A stretch of 64,000 nucleotides of DNA from Umbellularia californica (lineage: Eukaryota > Streptophyta > Magnoliopsida > Laurales > Lauraceae). Made by a program: the position numbers and the translations under genes. The first letter of the stretch is position 1; every line of letters starts with the position of its first letter. Shown here in pieces: positions 11,296 to 21,772 of the stretch. The stretch is taken from assembly GCA_028538565.1 (NCBI GenBank), contig JAPQWN010000004.1, forward strand, positions 52,585,673 through 52,649,672, given 5' to 3'. The notes under the pieces were generated by a model that was given only the letters and a program-made list of their open reading frames with translations, was not told where the DNA came from and made no database searches.

Positions 11296-11324
11296 CTCTA
11301 GGGTAAGGATCCGGAACTTTCAAT

Positions 11325-11337
11325 TGGTATCAGAGCC
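11325..11337 (+). other. Primer binding site (tRNA-iMet type)
   Basis: TGGTATCAGAGCC, 2 nt after the LTR end, matching the 3' end of initiator methionine tRNA as in most plant copia elements. Confidence 0.93.
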
Positions 11338-11436
11338 TCGTGCTCTATATTTAGGATCAAGTGTTTTGGAACTCTTGATTAGGTGTAAAAACCTAGAGTT
11401 AAGACCCTAGTTGGATTTATCTTGAAAATCATCTTT

Positions 11437-12978
11437 ATGGATTCCACTAAGATAGAGAGTGTAGATTCCCTTGTAGAATCTCCTAGTCACCTTCTTCCAT
11501 CCATTGAATATTCAAATCTTGAACATAATGAATATCAACTTGAATCAAGTGATGAAGAAAATGAAAATCAAGATGATCTTCAACAAGCATATGATGATTT
11601 GTATACTTTGTACTTAAAGCTTGTTAAAAGTCATAACAAGTTAAAAGGAGAATCTAAAAGACTAAACAAATAATTAGTCACTTCAAAAGATGAACTTAGA
11701 GAGAAAGATGAAGCTATAAATTGCCTAAACTCTAAGTTCACGATCACTTTACACAACTTGTCTAATACTCAAAATGAACAAAATGAAATTGAAACAAATA
11801 ATGATGAGCTAAAGAAAGAAAATTTGAGATTAATAGATACAATAAGAAGACAAGATGAAAACATTATCCATCTAAAATCAAAATTAAAAATTTCTATGGA
11901 TAACTTGTCAAAGGTTCAAGAAGAATGAAATGTATCTAAGATAAGTTGTGATAAACTTCTCAAAGAAAACACAAATATAAGTGATCATGTGAAGAATCAA
12001 GTTGAAGACATTTCTAATTTAGAATCCAAGTTAATTATCACCAAGGAAAATTTATCCAAACCTCAAAGTGATTTAAAAACTTTACATCTTGGATCTAATG
12101 TGAATGAGCTAAAACTTGAATTGAAACTTGCTTATGAAAAGGTAAACAAGTTTAATGGAATTGAAATTCAACTCATAAAAGCAAATAATGAAAATTCAAT
12201 TCTTAAAAACAAAGTCACTCAACTTGAGACCCACAAGCAAAAGTTTGAATGCAAATTTACCCAAAGTGAAGAGAAACTTGAAAACTTGTTTAAATTGGGT
12301 AAATCACATGGAGATAGGACGGGTCTTGGATTTAATAAACATATTTACCATGATCCTAAGTTCATCAACAAATTTGTTAAAGGTGAGTCCTCTCTCTCTA
12401 GCACTCCTACAAATTTGCCCAAAACAAAATGTCATTATTGTGGTAAAGAAGGGCATTTCAAATTTGAGTGCAAACTAAGAAGAAATCATATGTCAAAACC
12501 CATCTATGAATCAAAGGAAGTAAAATCAAATTCTATGAAGGGTAAGACATTTAAAGCCAAGGAAATCTCTTTAAAGTTCAAACAAGTCAAATCTATTCAA
12601 CAAGAGTCTCCTAAGATAGATTTTAAAAGGACCAATCAAGTCCAAAGCTATCAAGTTAAATCTATCAACAAGAAACATCTCACTTTACCTCCTTTAACCA
12701 TGGAAATGAAAGAAATTTTGAAAAAGGTTGAACAATTAAAATTAAAATTCAAAATGCAAAAAGGAGGAGGAAAAGTTAAAAGAAATAAGAACATAGTGAA
12801 AAATCATCACCAACCATCAAAGACTAATCATCATTATAAAATTGTCAAACCAAAAATTGATGACAAATCTACTAAAATTGAAAAATTATCTCCCTTTGTT
12901 GGTGGAATCTCAAACATTGGCCTAAAGGCTCAAGACCTTAGATGGATAGCTAAGGTTAGAATCCTAGACAAACATTAA
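11437..12978 (+). pseudogene. SIRE-like Gag remnant: coiled coil plus zinc knuckle, two in-frame stops
   Basis: One frame runs from ATG 11437 to the stop at 12976-12978, interrupted by TAA at 11671-11673 and TGA at 11926-11928, each one C-to-T change from a Gln or Arg codon. The protein is acidic at first, then a long Lys/Glu/Asn-rich coiled coil (about 11560-12290), a GDRTGLGFN block (about 12310-12340), and the zinc knuckle CHYCGKEGHFKFEC (12430-12471), followed by a basic tail. SIRE Gags usually begin with a DUF4219/UBN2-type capsid region; that part is missing, because the ATG comes about 100 nt after the primer site. It is probably an internally deleted Gag that keeps only nucleic-acid-binding and oligomerisation parts. 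Confidence 0.8.
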
Positions 12979-13304
12979 AACCTTTGAAATTAGAATGGAC
13001 CAATTACTTCTCAAAATGTACATTTTTTCTTTTTTTGGTCCTAGGTCTAGATGATTCTAAGTTCCTTGAGCATTCTCTACATGTTTAAATTTTGCTTGTT
13101 TGAGTACTAATGCATTTTTGAAATTCCAAAGGTATTTTATGTTAAAATGCATGTGGTTTATCAATCTATTTAAAAAAAAAAAAAATTTTAGATTGTTCCT
13201 TATGATCATCCTAATTGTTCTTCCTAGTCAAATTATCTTATATATCCTCAGGATAGTGATCATAAGTCAAAAATGTAGATTAGTGAATTATTTCACTTCT
13301 CTAC

Positions 13305-13347
13305 AGGTGTCGGTTGACCGACACCTAAGTTGTCGGCTAACCGACAA
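13305..13347 (+). promoter_or_regulatory. Two adjacent GTCGG/CCGAC palindromes inside the SIRE-like element
   Basis: 13305-13326 has 10-bp perfect arms (AGGTGTCGGT / ACCGACACCT) around TG; 13330-13347 has 7-bp arms (TTGTCGG / CCGACAA). They repeat the LTR motif about 670 bp before the 382-codon ORF. An internal promoter is possible; an AATAAAACC string follows at 13360. Confidence 0.5.
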
Positions 13348-14019
13348 CTCACAGGGTCGAATAAAACCCTGCGCACGGTCTGGAAACTTACTGCACTATT
13401 CATCATCTTCATTCCTTGTGCCCTAGATGAATATTTCCAGCTTCCAAATCCTCAAATCTCCTTCCCATTGATCGAAAAACGTCTTTCAATCCAATTAAAA
13501 TCCTCTCTCAATCATCCTCCAAGCAAGTCATCATCATTTTCATCTCCTTCACCAACGTTGGAGCCTCAAGACCTTGACAGTCAACGAGAATCTGTGAGAT
13601 CATCAAGCCTTGGTCATTCCCTCTGATTTCTTGCAAGCATTTTCTGATCTTTTCAAAGGAATCATTGTCATCAAAAGAGTCTCCTCTTCCAAGCTAGGAT
13701 CAATCATTTTTCCCCTAAGATCAAGGTGACTGTTCCATCCAAAAATTCCCAAACTTCCCTTCTTCAAATTTTCTTGAAATGATTGGTTTATTTGTAGTCT
13801 TTGTGGAATGTTTGCATGTATTGTAGGTCTTGAGATCCATACTTTGGGGCATCCACAACCAACTGTGCTATCTTTTCCTTAGTCTGCACTCTAGGTGTTT
13901 GATGTTTTGTCACAACCAAATCTGCTTAATCTTCAGTGACCCTCTCATCTCTTGAGCTTTGGGAAAAAGATTTATACTAATTCACATTAAAGAAAAATCT
14001 TCAATCTTGCCCAACCAAC

Positions 14020-15168
14020 ATGCCTCCAAGAATGAAAAAAGCCATACCTAGGCCATCTAAAAAGGGGAAGGCCACTGCCACATCCAGTAGGCCTATAGAT
14101 GAACATTCAGACTTTAGTGAATCCCCTCCACCACCATCCATAGAGCTGAGGGTTGATGCTAACACTCTACAACTATTGAGAAATAGGTCTATAGCTATGG
14201 AAAGAAGGGTGTTAGTAAACCAAATTAAAAATCATGACTTAATGGGAATAGTTCATAGAGTAGGATGGGATGGTATACTTCATTGGGGTGGAGATGTCTA
14301 TCCCACATTGGTGAGATATATGTACTCATCAATCTCAAGCACTCTCATTGGAGAAAATACTTGTTCTTTTACTAGCTCCTTTGAAGATAGGAATGTAGAG
14401 ATCACACCTGAGAGGATAGGGAACATTATGGGGATACCTTGCACCCCAAATGGACTTACAATGTTATCAGATTCTCCTAATGAAGATGAGAGAACCAAGG
14501 CCACTAGGGACATTTGTGGTTTCAATGCCCCTTGGGACAAAAGAAAACATCATCTCACCTTAAATTCTCTCCTTCCCATTTATAGAATTATCCATCATTG
14601 CTTCACTTACAATGTCTACCCTAGGTTGGGAAATAGGACTGAACTTACAGCCTATATGGCTAACCTTTTGTCCAAGGTGGTAACTAGTACACCCATTTGC
14701 TTGCCCTCCATCATTTGTCATTCAATCATCAAATTTCATAACAACATGAGTCAGAAAAATGCAATACCATTTGGATATTTGATGACTCAATTGGCATTCT
14801 CATTTGGGATACCTAAGCCTTCTGGGGAGAAACCTGTTTTCAAAACTCCATTATCACCAGCTAATGTGAATCAAATGAATCTTATTCCAAACGCTCAAAT
14901 CCCTATAGCTGATAACCCTCCCTTGGCTCAAGCACCACCTTCTCCTACTCATGGCTCAACATCGATACCATCTCCTCGTCCTTCCTCTTCAGTGGACCGC
15001 TTGGCAGCTCTTGAGAGAGATATGACTTACATGAAGAAAGAACAAAAGAAGAACAAGAAGACACTGAACAAACTGTTTCAGAATCTCTCAAGAATTTCAA
15101 AGAGTTGCAGCCGAGATGATGTTGGAGCTCCACCTTCTCCGTCACCACCACCTCCTGATTCGGAGTAG
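14020..15168 (+). CDS. Intact 382-aa ORF of the SIRE-like element (env-like / plant transposon-protein-like)
   Basis: Uninterrupted from ATG 14020 to TAG 15166-15168. Basic start (residues 1-30, many Lys/Pro/Arg), a globular middle (about 50-280) with an HWGGDVYPTLVRYMY block, an ITPERIGNIMGIP block and an LTLNSLLPIYRIIHHCF block, then a Pro/Ser-rich stretch (about 285-330), a Lys/Glu coiled coil (about 330-360) and a Pro/Ser tail. No signal peptide or convincing membrane segment is seen. The middle recalls the retroelement-linked domains annotated as ATHILA ORF-1 or putative plant transposon protein, and the Pro-rich plus coiled-coil tail recalls the extra ORF of SIRE elements; this is recognition from pattern only. 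It has stayed open while gag in the same element gained stops. Confidence 0.75.
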   Translation: MPPRMKKAIPRPSKKGKATATSSRPIDEHSDFSESPPPPSIELRVDANTLQLLRNRSIAMERRVLVNQIKNHDLMGIVHRVGWDGILHWGGDVYPTLVRYMYSSISSTLIGENTCSFTSSFEDRNVEITPERIGNIMGIPCTPNGLTMLSDSPNEDERTKATRDICGFNAPWDKRKHHLTLNSLLPIYRIIHHCFTYNVYPRLGNRTELTAYMANLLSKVVTSTPICLPSIICHSIIKFHNNMSQKNAIPFGYLMTQLAFSFGIPKPSGEKPVFKTPLSPANVNQMNLIPNAQIPIADNPPLAQAPPSPTHGSTSIPSPRPSSSVDRLAALERDMTYMKKEQKKNKKTLNKLFQNLSRISKSCSRDDVGAPPSPSPPPPDSE

Positions 15169-15497
15169 AAAATACTTGATGACACCACTATTTTTTGTTT
15201 TCTAATTGGTAGTATGATTGGTGGTGTAATTTGGTTAAATTGGTTTTGATGAATGTGTTGAATGTTGATGGTGGTTATGAGAATGTTTATATTTATGGTT
15301 TATGTATTTCACTAATGATGTAAACATTCTCATTTTAGACATGAATAAAAACTTATGACTCCATTTTGTCTTTACATGGTAGTTTCTCCTTTACTTTTAT
15401 ATTCAAAATTTATCAAATGATATCAATGCTATGTTATGAGAAAGGTATATGTTTGCATGAGCTATTCTTGCAGACTCTTTAGCAATTTGATGTCAAT

Positions 15498-15793
15498 GGG
15501 GGAGAAGAAAAGGAAATGGCGAAGGAAGAAAAGGAAAGGGCTAAGTATGATTTCTAAGACTATGGGGGAGAAAAATATTGTAGGAGAGAATTTGTGTGGA
15601 AGCACACACAATGGGGGAGATCTAGAAGATTGGGGGAGCAAAGAAAGGAAGGAAGATCATGGAAGATCATGAAGAATGTGTTAGTGATGAATGAATGTTG
15701 AAGAAATGAATGAATGTATGAGTAATGTGTTAGTGATGTGCTTTATATTTCTTAGCCTTTTTAGTATGTTGCCATCAAATTGCAAAGGGGGAG
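15498..15793 (+). other. Five GGGGGAG polypurine tracts before the 3' LTR
   Basis: GGGGGAG at 15498, 15564, 15613, 15632 and 15787; the last is 2 bp from the LTR and is the likely plus-strand primer. Repeated tracts are a known trait of SIRE elements. Confidence 0.85.
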
Positions 15794-15795
15794 AT

Positions 15796-17754
15796 TGTTA
15801 GACCCTAAGTTGTATTTGCAATTTGATGTCCAACATTTGCATCATGATCATCTCATATCATTTCTCACAGGTTTATCTTGAAAATCACAGGATTTAAATC
15901 AACTTGCTCAAACTATGTTTCAAACCTTTTGGTTGATTTTAGTCTTATTTTGAAAAGCTTTTTCTTGATTAAACCTTGTCTCAAACACCTTTACACTCTG
16001 TGTTTCAAAAGCTCTCAAAAGTTAGATCTTTACTTGTAAACTCAGATCTTCAGAAAACAGTCTGACAGTACTGTCAGTCAACCTGTCGGCTAACCGACCT
16101 TGGACCGAAGCCTAACCGAACTCACTCGGTTAGGTTTTCTGAATGGTGTTTTCAGTTGTCGGTTTGTGTGTCGGTTAAGTGTCGGTTAACCGACTACAGA
16201 AATTAGACTAACCGAACATCTTGTCGGTCAGATTTCCTGAAAGATGCATTGTCATATATTTTTCACGTCGATCAGCATGTCGGTCAAGTATCGGTTAACC
16301 GACGTTGCTTCAGAACCTGACCGAAGCTCTCTCGGTTAGAATTCCAGAGAGATGTATTCTGACCCTATTTTCACTGTCGGTTAGGGTGTCGGTCAGGCCT
16401 CGGTTAACCGATCATGTCGGCTAACCGAAGCAAGCTTTTTGGTCAGCAAAATTTCAAAATTATGACCGTTGGCTAGTGACCGTTGGGAGTGTCGGTTAAC
16501 CGACCCCTGGATGTCGGCTAACCGACATATAGCCGTTGGCCCACTTTTTCTATAAAAAGAAGTTCATTCCAAGGCCAGAGAAGATGATTTTTGAAGCCAT
16601 TTCTGAAGTGTACTAAGGCAAATCAAAGGAAATGAACTAAGAAGGCCAAAGGATCATTAAGTAAAGTTAAACTTGGATTAATGAAGTTCAATCACCAAGT
16701 AAGCTTTGACTTTTCCTAATCATATGTTTTTTTATGCATTGACTAAATTATTGGTAAATGATTTGTAGCATATTAACTATGATGTGTTGAATCCATTCTT
16801 CTCTTAATCTTTGATTTAAGTTATTGGATTCTTCATCTTGATTCAAATCAAGTTTGTGGTAGAAAACTTCTTAAACATGTTTATCAAAATCTTCAATTTA
16901 TGTTATAACATGTTTCACTAACTTGGATGAATCTTCCTTGTTGTTTTCAATCTTTAAAACTTTAGTCAAAATACTTTGATTTTGAAAACAACATATCACA
17001 TGCATCACATGTTTAGATATAATTAATTTCATACAACTTGCAAGCTTTGATTTTCATATCATCATTAAGTTTGTACTTTGTTCATGTGATTTGCTAAACC
17101 CTTCAATCAAATCATTTTATGTGCATTAAACTTTTAATTGCTTCAAGCATAAATTGATTGAGCTTTCATTTTAAACTTGATTGAAGTTTACACACACACA
17201 CATCGTGAGCATTCATCTTTGCATTTTATAGTGTGCTGTGTAAGTTGATTTTCACTTTCTCATTCGCCTATTTTAGAGGCAATATTTATTGTGCTTAATG
17301 TATTTCTCTCCTAGTGTTTAGACACTTTCTTGAGAAAGAAAATCTATTTGTATGAAAGGTTATTGCTAAGCCAAAGAAAAGCAAATTGTAAAGGTTATTG
17401 CTTATCCTAGAAAAGCACATAGCTAGGTTGTTGTTTAGCCTCAAAAACATCATTGTAAGGGTTATTGCTTAGCCTTTCGTAAAAGCATAAATAGTGGAAA
17501 TCCGGTGGGGTGTGTGATCACAAGCCGGTAGTGGATGTAGGCGTTGAGGCCGAACCACTATAAATCTTTGTGCAATGGTGAATGACTTGTGGTGATTGAT
17601 CTGTTTATCTTCCGCACCTTTTCTTGTAATCATCACTAGTTGGAGTTTAATTTGAAGAAAATTATAATTGACAATCAATTTGTAGCTCACCCTATTCACC
17701 ACCCCCCCCCCCCCCCCCCCCCCCCCCCCCTAGGGTAAGGATCCGGAACTTTCA
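15796..17754 (+). repeat. 3' LTR of the SIRE-like element
   Basis: 1,959 bp, TGTTAGACCC to GGAACTTTCA, near-identical to the 5' LTR including the palindrome array and TATA box. The C run here is 29 nt (17702-17730) against 26 in the 5' LTR. Confidence 0.92.
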
Positions 17755-17940
17755 TATGGGACCCTTTGGTCCAATATCATTTTTCATTCAATACATAGTT
17801 CATTACATGGCTTATACATGGCTTTTCATTGACTTTTCAGTCTATATGTGGGATCTACCAGTGTCTTGATCAGAGATCACTGGCATCACCACGGAGCTCC
17901 GGAACACCCCAATCATCTGCTGCAGCAGGATTATTCATTA

Positions 17941-18031
17941 TTCATTGCATTTATTCATTATTCAATGGTTCATTGCATTTATTCATTATTCAATGGTTCA
18001 TTGCATTTATTCATGGTTCAGTGGTTCATTG
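17941..18031 (+). repeat. 28-bp tandem repeat in solo LTR A
   Basis: Three full units (17941-17968, 17969-17996, 17997-18024) and a 7-bp start of a fourth. Unit 3 has a few substitutions. No gene. Confidence 0.85.
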
Positions 18032-18310
18032 TATGCAGTCATTATAAATTCAAGGGGAATAGAGGAATCATTAGTCATTTACAGTCCTACTTGTCTCTAT
18101 CTCAAATTTAGACAATTTCTAGGTGTAATCATTAGTTACTAAATGCACGTGTTATTTTCGATGGACATCACATTTGCATTTAATATGTGCATTTAATCCC
18201 CAAAAATTTCCACCCTTAATATCAAAATCCACTTGACTCAAACTGAGTCCCCCGATCGATCGGACCGTTGGCCAAATTTTTGCTTATAATTCATGTTTGG
18301 CCACTATCAG

Positions 18311-18487
18311 GTTCGCTCGAGCGGATCCAAGTTCGCTCGAGTGGACCCAAACAGAACCTAGTTCGCTCGAGCGGACATTTACAGACAACGCTCGTTTCAG
18401 ACAGAACCTTCATCGCTCGAGCGCACCTAAAGTTCGCTCGTGCAGACACTTTTCGCATCAGACAGTAACTAGTTCGCTCGAGCGAAC
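18311..18487. repeat. Cluster of GTTCGCTCGAGCG palindromes in solo LTR A
   Basis: Six spaced copies at about 18311, 18331, 18361, 18411, 18432 and 18472; the last is a perfect 16-bp palindrome, GTTCGCTCGAGCGAAC (18472-18487). They are separated by short AGAACC/ACAG-type spacers, within AT-rich DNA. Confidence 0.8.
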
Positions 18488-19592
18488 TGTCCAGAACTCC
18501 ATTTCTGGAACTCCGAACATTCACTCCTTCATTCACCCATTTCAACTACCATCTGTATACCCATTTAAGGACATCATGTCCTCTTCTCATTTATCATTTA
18601 AATGTAAAAACCACACCTCTACTTCATCATTTAAAGCATCAAAAATCCATAGAACTAAACCAAATCCACAAAATCTCCATTTCTAACAATAGGGTTTGAG
18701 AACCCAAATCTTATAACTCAAAGAAAACTTGGAAATTAACATGTTTGATGATAAGGAAGCATTTACACTTGCCTTTAACGCCTATTAGCAAGAAACCCTT
18801 TGATAGTTTCACTTGAGCCAAAAACCCCCAAATGAAAACCTTCTTCAAGTCTATTTCAATGCAAACATCCAAAACACAAACCCTATGAGCTAAATGGGCT
18901 AGAAATCACTCCTAAGTACCTAATTGAACTTGAGAATCCCATAAAATACTCAAACACTTACTTGTAGTGTGGTTAGGGAATCCTTGAGCTTTTCCTCCAA
19001 GCTTTAACACTCCAAAATGGAAAGCAAGTATAAGAAGAAGATGAAGATGGAGATGGAATTGCTCCAACTTCAACCCAAGCCACTAGCAATCCTTGTCACT
19101 TGATGAGAAATGAGGGAGAAGAAGGAAAAGGAGGTCTAGGGTTTCTCTTTAATGGAAATGGGGTGGAAAATGAACTCAAGGGAGTTCCTTTTAAGTCTTA
19201 TAAGAGACATTTTGCATTTGAGCCCCCATTATCAAGTCTATTCATATTTTGAGTCAAATGAACGGTCATTTGACCAAATCCTTGTCAAATAACTTCGAGC
19301 TTATTACGAAAGTTAACGTACTCGTCGAGATACGCGTGTTGGTATCAAGAGTTTTCGTGTTCGATAAAGTACGTATAAATCCGTATTTACGAAAAAGGTC
19401 TTGTTCTCTTAGTTTAGACTTAAAACTCATTCAATTCACTTAATCTCTCCATTATTGCTTCATTAAGTTCATTTGAGACTAATCTCATTGAGTTGGGTCA
19501 TTAACCATCATTAGTCTAATTAGACTTGATTAATTAGCATTAATTGCAATTAATTAGAGTTAATCTTGATTAACTCGGGGCGGGGTCTTACA

Positions 19593-20251
19593 GCCCCCCG
19601 CTAAAACACACAATGTCGACCACTATAGCCTATAGCGGCGGCCGAGCTGGCCCCCGCTTGTCATCGCTATAAAGTCTGTGGCTAAATGTCTAAAAAAAAA
19701 AAAGAACGTTAGGCCAAATGGTCATGGCCGAGCATCCATTCTTAGCTACAACGACCGGGATCGACCCTTAGGAGGCGTACTCAAGCGGAGCAGATGACTT
19801 CTGCAGAAGTGTGCTTGGGCGGAGGGACTCGGGCATAGCAGACAACACATGGGTTTCCCCAAGGATGAATTTTGGGCTTATTAAGTGGGATATTTAAGAA
19901 AAATATGAATAGGTCAAGCCCAACAATACCTTACCTAGACCCGCCCCAGATTCAGCCAAACCAAGCTTAATACAAGCGGGTTCTGGAGAGGCCCGATTTC
20001 AACCTGAACAATCATCCTTAGTTGGATGACAAAGAATTGGAGAGGAAAAACCATACATCAAAATCTATGAAATTATAGGCAAGAATTATATTTGAAAACC
20101 ATGCAACACTTTCTTCATTTCTTATAAGACAGCTAAAACTCTATACAATAGAGGCCCTCCAAGATCAGGCACACACCTTCCATATTTTGAGACATACTTT
20201 TTGAGTAGTGATAGATGATAGGATGCACAGAGCATAATGGGGTGCCATTGG
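19593..20251. other. CACTA fragment (right piece) and 3' flank of protease copy 1
   Basis: 19598-about 19700 continues the CACTA terminus with the CCACTATAGCCTATAG hairpin and a subterminal CATCGCTATAAAGTC. The rest, to 20251, is the 3' flank of the protease gene, matching 28830-29395. No coding sequence was seen. Confidence 0.65.
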
Positions 20252-21772
20252 CTAAGCAGTAGGATAAGAGGCCATCATGGCAATTCCACAAAGACCTTCT
20301 GCAGAATCAACATCCCTTTGCATCCTGATGTATCCCTCTTCACCCCATCCAGTACCCCATGAATTTTTAACCAACCAATACTTGGTCCCATCAGAGGTTG
20401 CTCCATAACCAACGGCGGTAACACCATGATCCAACTCGGTACCACATTCGCCTGTAAAAACACCGCTGGAGTAGAATTGGAATGCTGATCCGCTGGCATC
20501 GATGGCAACAGAAACTGGTTGGTTGGCCACAGCATTTAGCAGTGCCTCCTCACTGTTTGCCGTCACATCTTCATGGCCGTTGATTTTTGCGGCATGGTTC
20601 GTAGACTTCTTCCTATTACATGTGCCATCTTCTCCTGTGTATGGATAAATTGCTTCAGTTGTAAGTCCTTTGTTGTGTTGAATGAAGTCGAAGGCGTCAT
20701 CCATTAGGCCACCCTCGCAGCCCTGATCTTCACCACTAATGTCGCAATCCACTAGCTCTTGCTCAGATAGAGAGATTAACTTACCTGTCTTGAGTTGGGT
20801 AATTCCTTCTGTAGCTGCGACGGCTGAGAAGGCCCAGCAACATCCTATTCCATGGATCATTTCAAACGAGATTATCAACCGATTAATTTTTTTATATCGT
20901 CATTTACTAATTTTAGGTTTGATAATTCAATTCTTTAATTACATTATCACCTTATTAGTGAAATTTGAGAAGTGCCTCACTATGGCACGAGTACTTTTAT
21001 CATTGAAATGGGGTCACTTGAAGGCTTGCATAAGCTTGCTGAGGATAATTGTAAACTTGGTGCAAGCCCAAATCATATTGGTCTACTAAGGAGTGGGCTT
21101 ACAGGGCCCAATACTCTGATACTTCTTTTGGTAGAAAATTATAGATACTTTGATATTGGGTTTACAACCCTAATTACTGGTAATTGGTCATGGCAAAAAA
21201 CAAAATAAGTGGGACTTTAGTGTATATATATTATATAGGGCCGCTTGTCCAAGTGCATGAATAGTTTATTTACTCATAAATCAAGTTGCATGCGCTGGAT
21301 TCACAGGAAACAGACAGGCCCTTATTCTAGTAATTAACTCACCGCATTCTCCTTGGTTCTTGATAGGAGTTACAGCACCCTTCTTTCTCCAGTCCATAGT
21401 AGATGGCACTGAAGTGACATTCTCATACATGAAGGAGGTTGTTCTTGTTGTGCTGACCCCAGAGGCCCTGAATCCATTATGGGAGGCCCTAAACTCTTCC
21501 TTGGTTAGGTCCGCGAACTCATTCGTGCTTAGCTTGTAAGGTTTTTCTCCGGCGTTGTTGAAGGACTCGATGAATTCTACATTTTCCTCGAATATTTTGA
21601 GACGTTGCGCCTTCTCTGCCTCATCTTTATACACACGCCCATGCTGAGCCATCCATTGTTCATGCTTTTCGGACATGGACGTCTCATGGAGCTTGCGTCC
21701 CAAGCTCTGAGTAGCACAAATGCTCAAGATGAAGAAGCCCAAGTAGACGGAAAGCTGGTAGTTTGAGGCCAT
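20252..21772 (-). CDS. SAG39-like papain-family cysteine protease, copy 1 (complete, 2 exons)
   Basis: Exon 1 is 21772-21343 and exon 2 is 20844-20252, with a 499-bp phase-1 intron (GT at 21342-21341, AG at 20846-20845); 340 aa, the usual length of the family. Signal peptide about 1-25; I29 inhibitor prodomain (about 38-95) with the ERFNIN-type pattern from HEQWMAQHGRVY to FNNAGEKPYKL; mature enzyme from about VPSTMDWRKKGAVTP. The oxyanion Gln lies in NQGECG, the catalytic Cys in CCWAFS straddling the intron, His in LDHGVTAVGYG, Asn in VKNSWGTGWGEEGY; GCEGGLMDDAF is conserved. No KDEL tail and no granulin domain. The family acts in secretory or vacuolar proteolysis, often in senescence. The frame is intact, and TATA at 21851-21861 supports the start. 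Confidence 0.93.

Larger units (their letters stand above)
9363..11322 (+). repeat. 5' LTR of the SIRE-like element
   Basis: 1,960 bp, TGTTAGACCC to GGAACTTTCA. TATA box at 10116-10126 with a dense GTCGG/CCGAC array upstream. A run of 26 C at 11268-11293 lies close to the LTR end. Only scattered substitutions separate it from the 3' LTR. Confidence 0.92.
9363..17754 (+). mobile_element. SIRE-like Ty1/copia element without pol (non-autonomous), TSD TATGG
   Basis: Two nearly identical LTRs (9363-11322 and 15796-17754), a TGGTATCAGAGCC primer site, and TATGG on both sides (9358-9362 and 17755-17759). Inside are a gag remnant with a zinc knuckle, a 382-codon ORF where SIRE elements carry their extra, env-like ORF, and a run of five GGGGGAG purine tracts before the 3' LTR. 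Long LTRs, primer type, gag coiled coil plus CCHC and repeated purine tracts are all SIRE/Maximus traits. No protease, integrase, RT or RNase H was found in any frame of the 4.47-kb interior, so movement would need an autonomous relative. Confidence 0.9.
8620..19592 (-). mobile_element. Solo LTR, TGTCACGACCC family, copy A, split by a SIRE-like element
   Basis: Starts TGTCACGACCCGGGCC and ends GGGGTCTTACA, flanked by GCCCC at 8615-8619 and 19593-19597; unit 2 shows the empty site. The LTR is 8620-9362 plus 17760-19592, about 2.58 kb. Its right end is the reverse complement of the start of the solo LTR at 58197, so this is the same family in the opposite orientation. A TATA-like CTTATAAGAC on the minus strand near 19200 supports minus as the sense strand. 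No internal region, primer site or genes are seen, so it is a solo LTR that later received the element 9363-17754. Confidence 0.88.

Noticed and set aside
17469..17702. A minus-strand frame at the SIRE LTR end
   Set aside because: LTR sequence, no domain, starts in the C run.
17936..18035. CRISPR-like spaced repeats
   Set aside because: The 28-bp units are direct tandem copies without spacers, in a plant LTR.
20739..21208. Plus-strand frames over the protease copy 1 intron
   Set aside because: Antisense to a well-supported gene, and they end in the intron without features.
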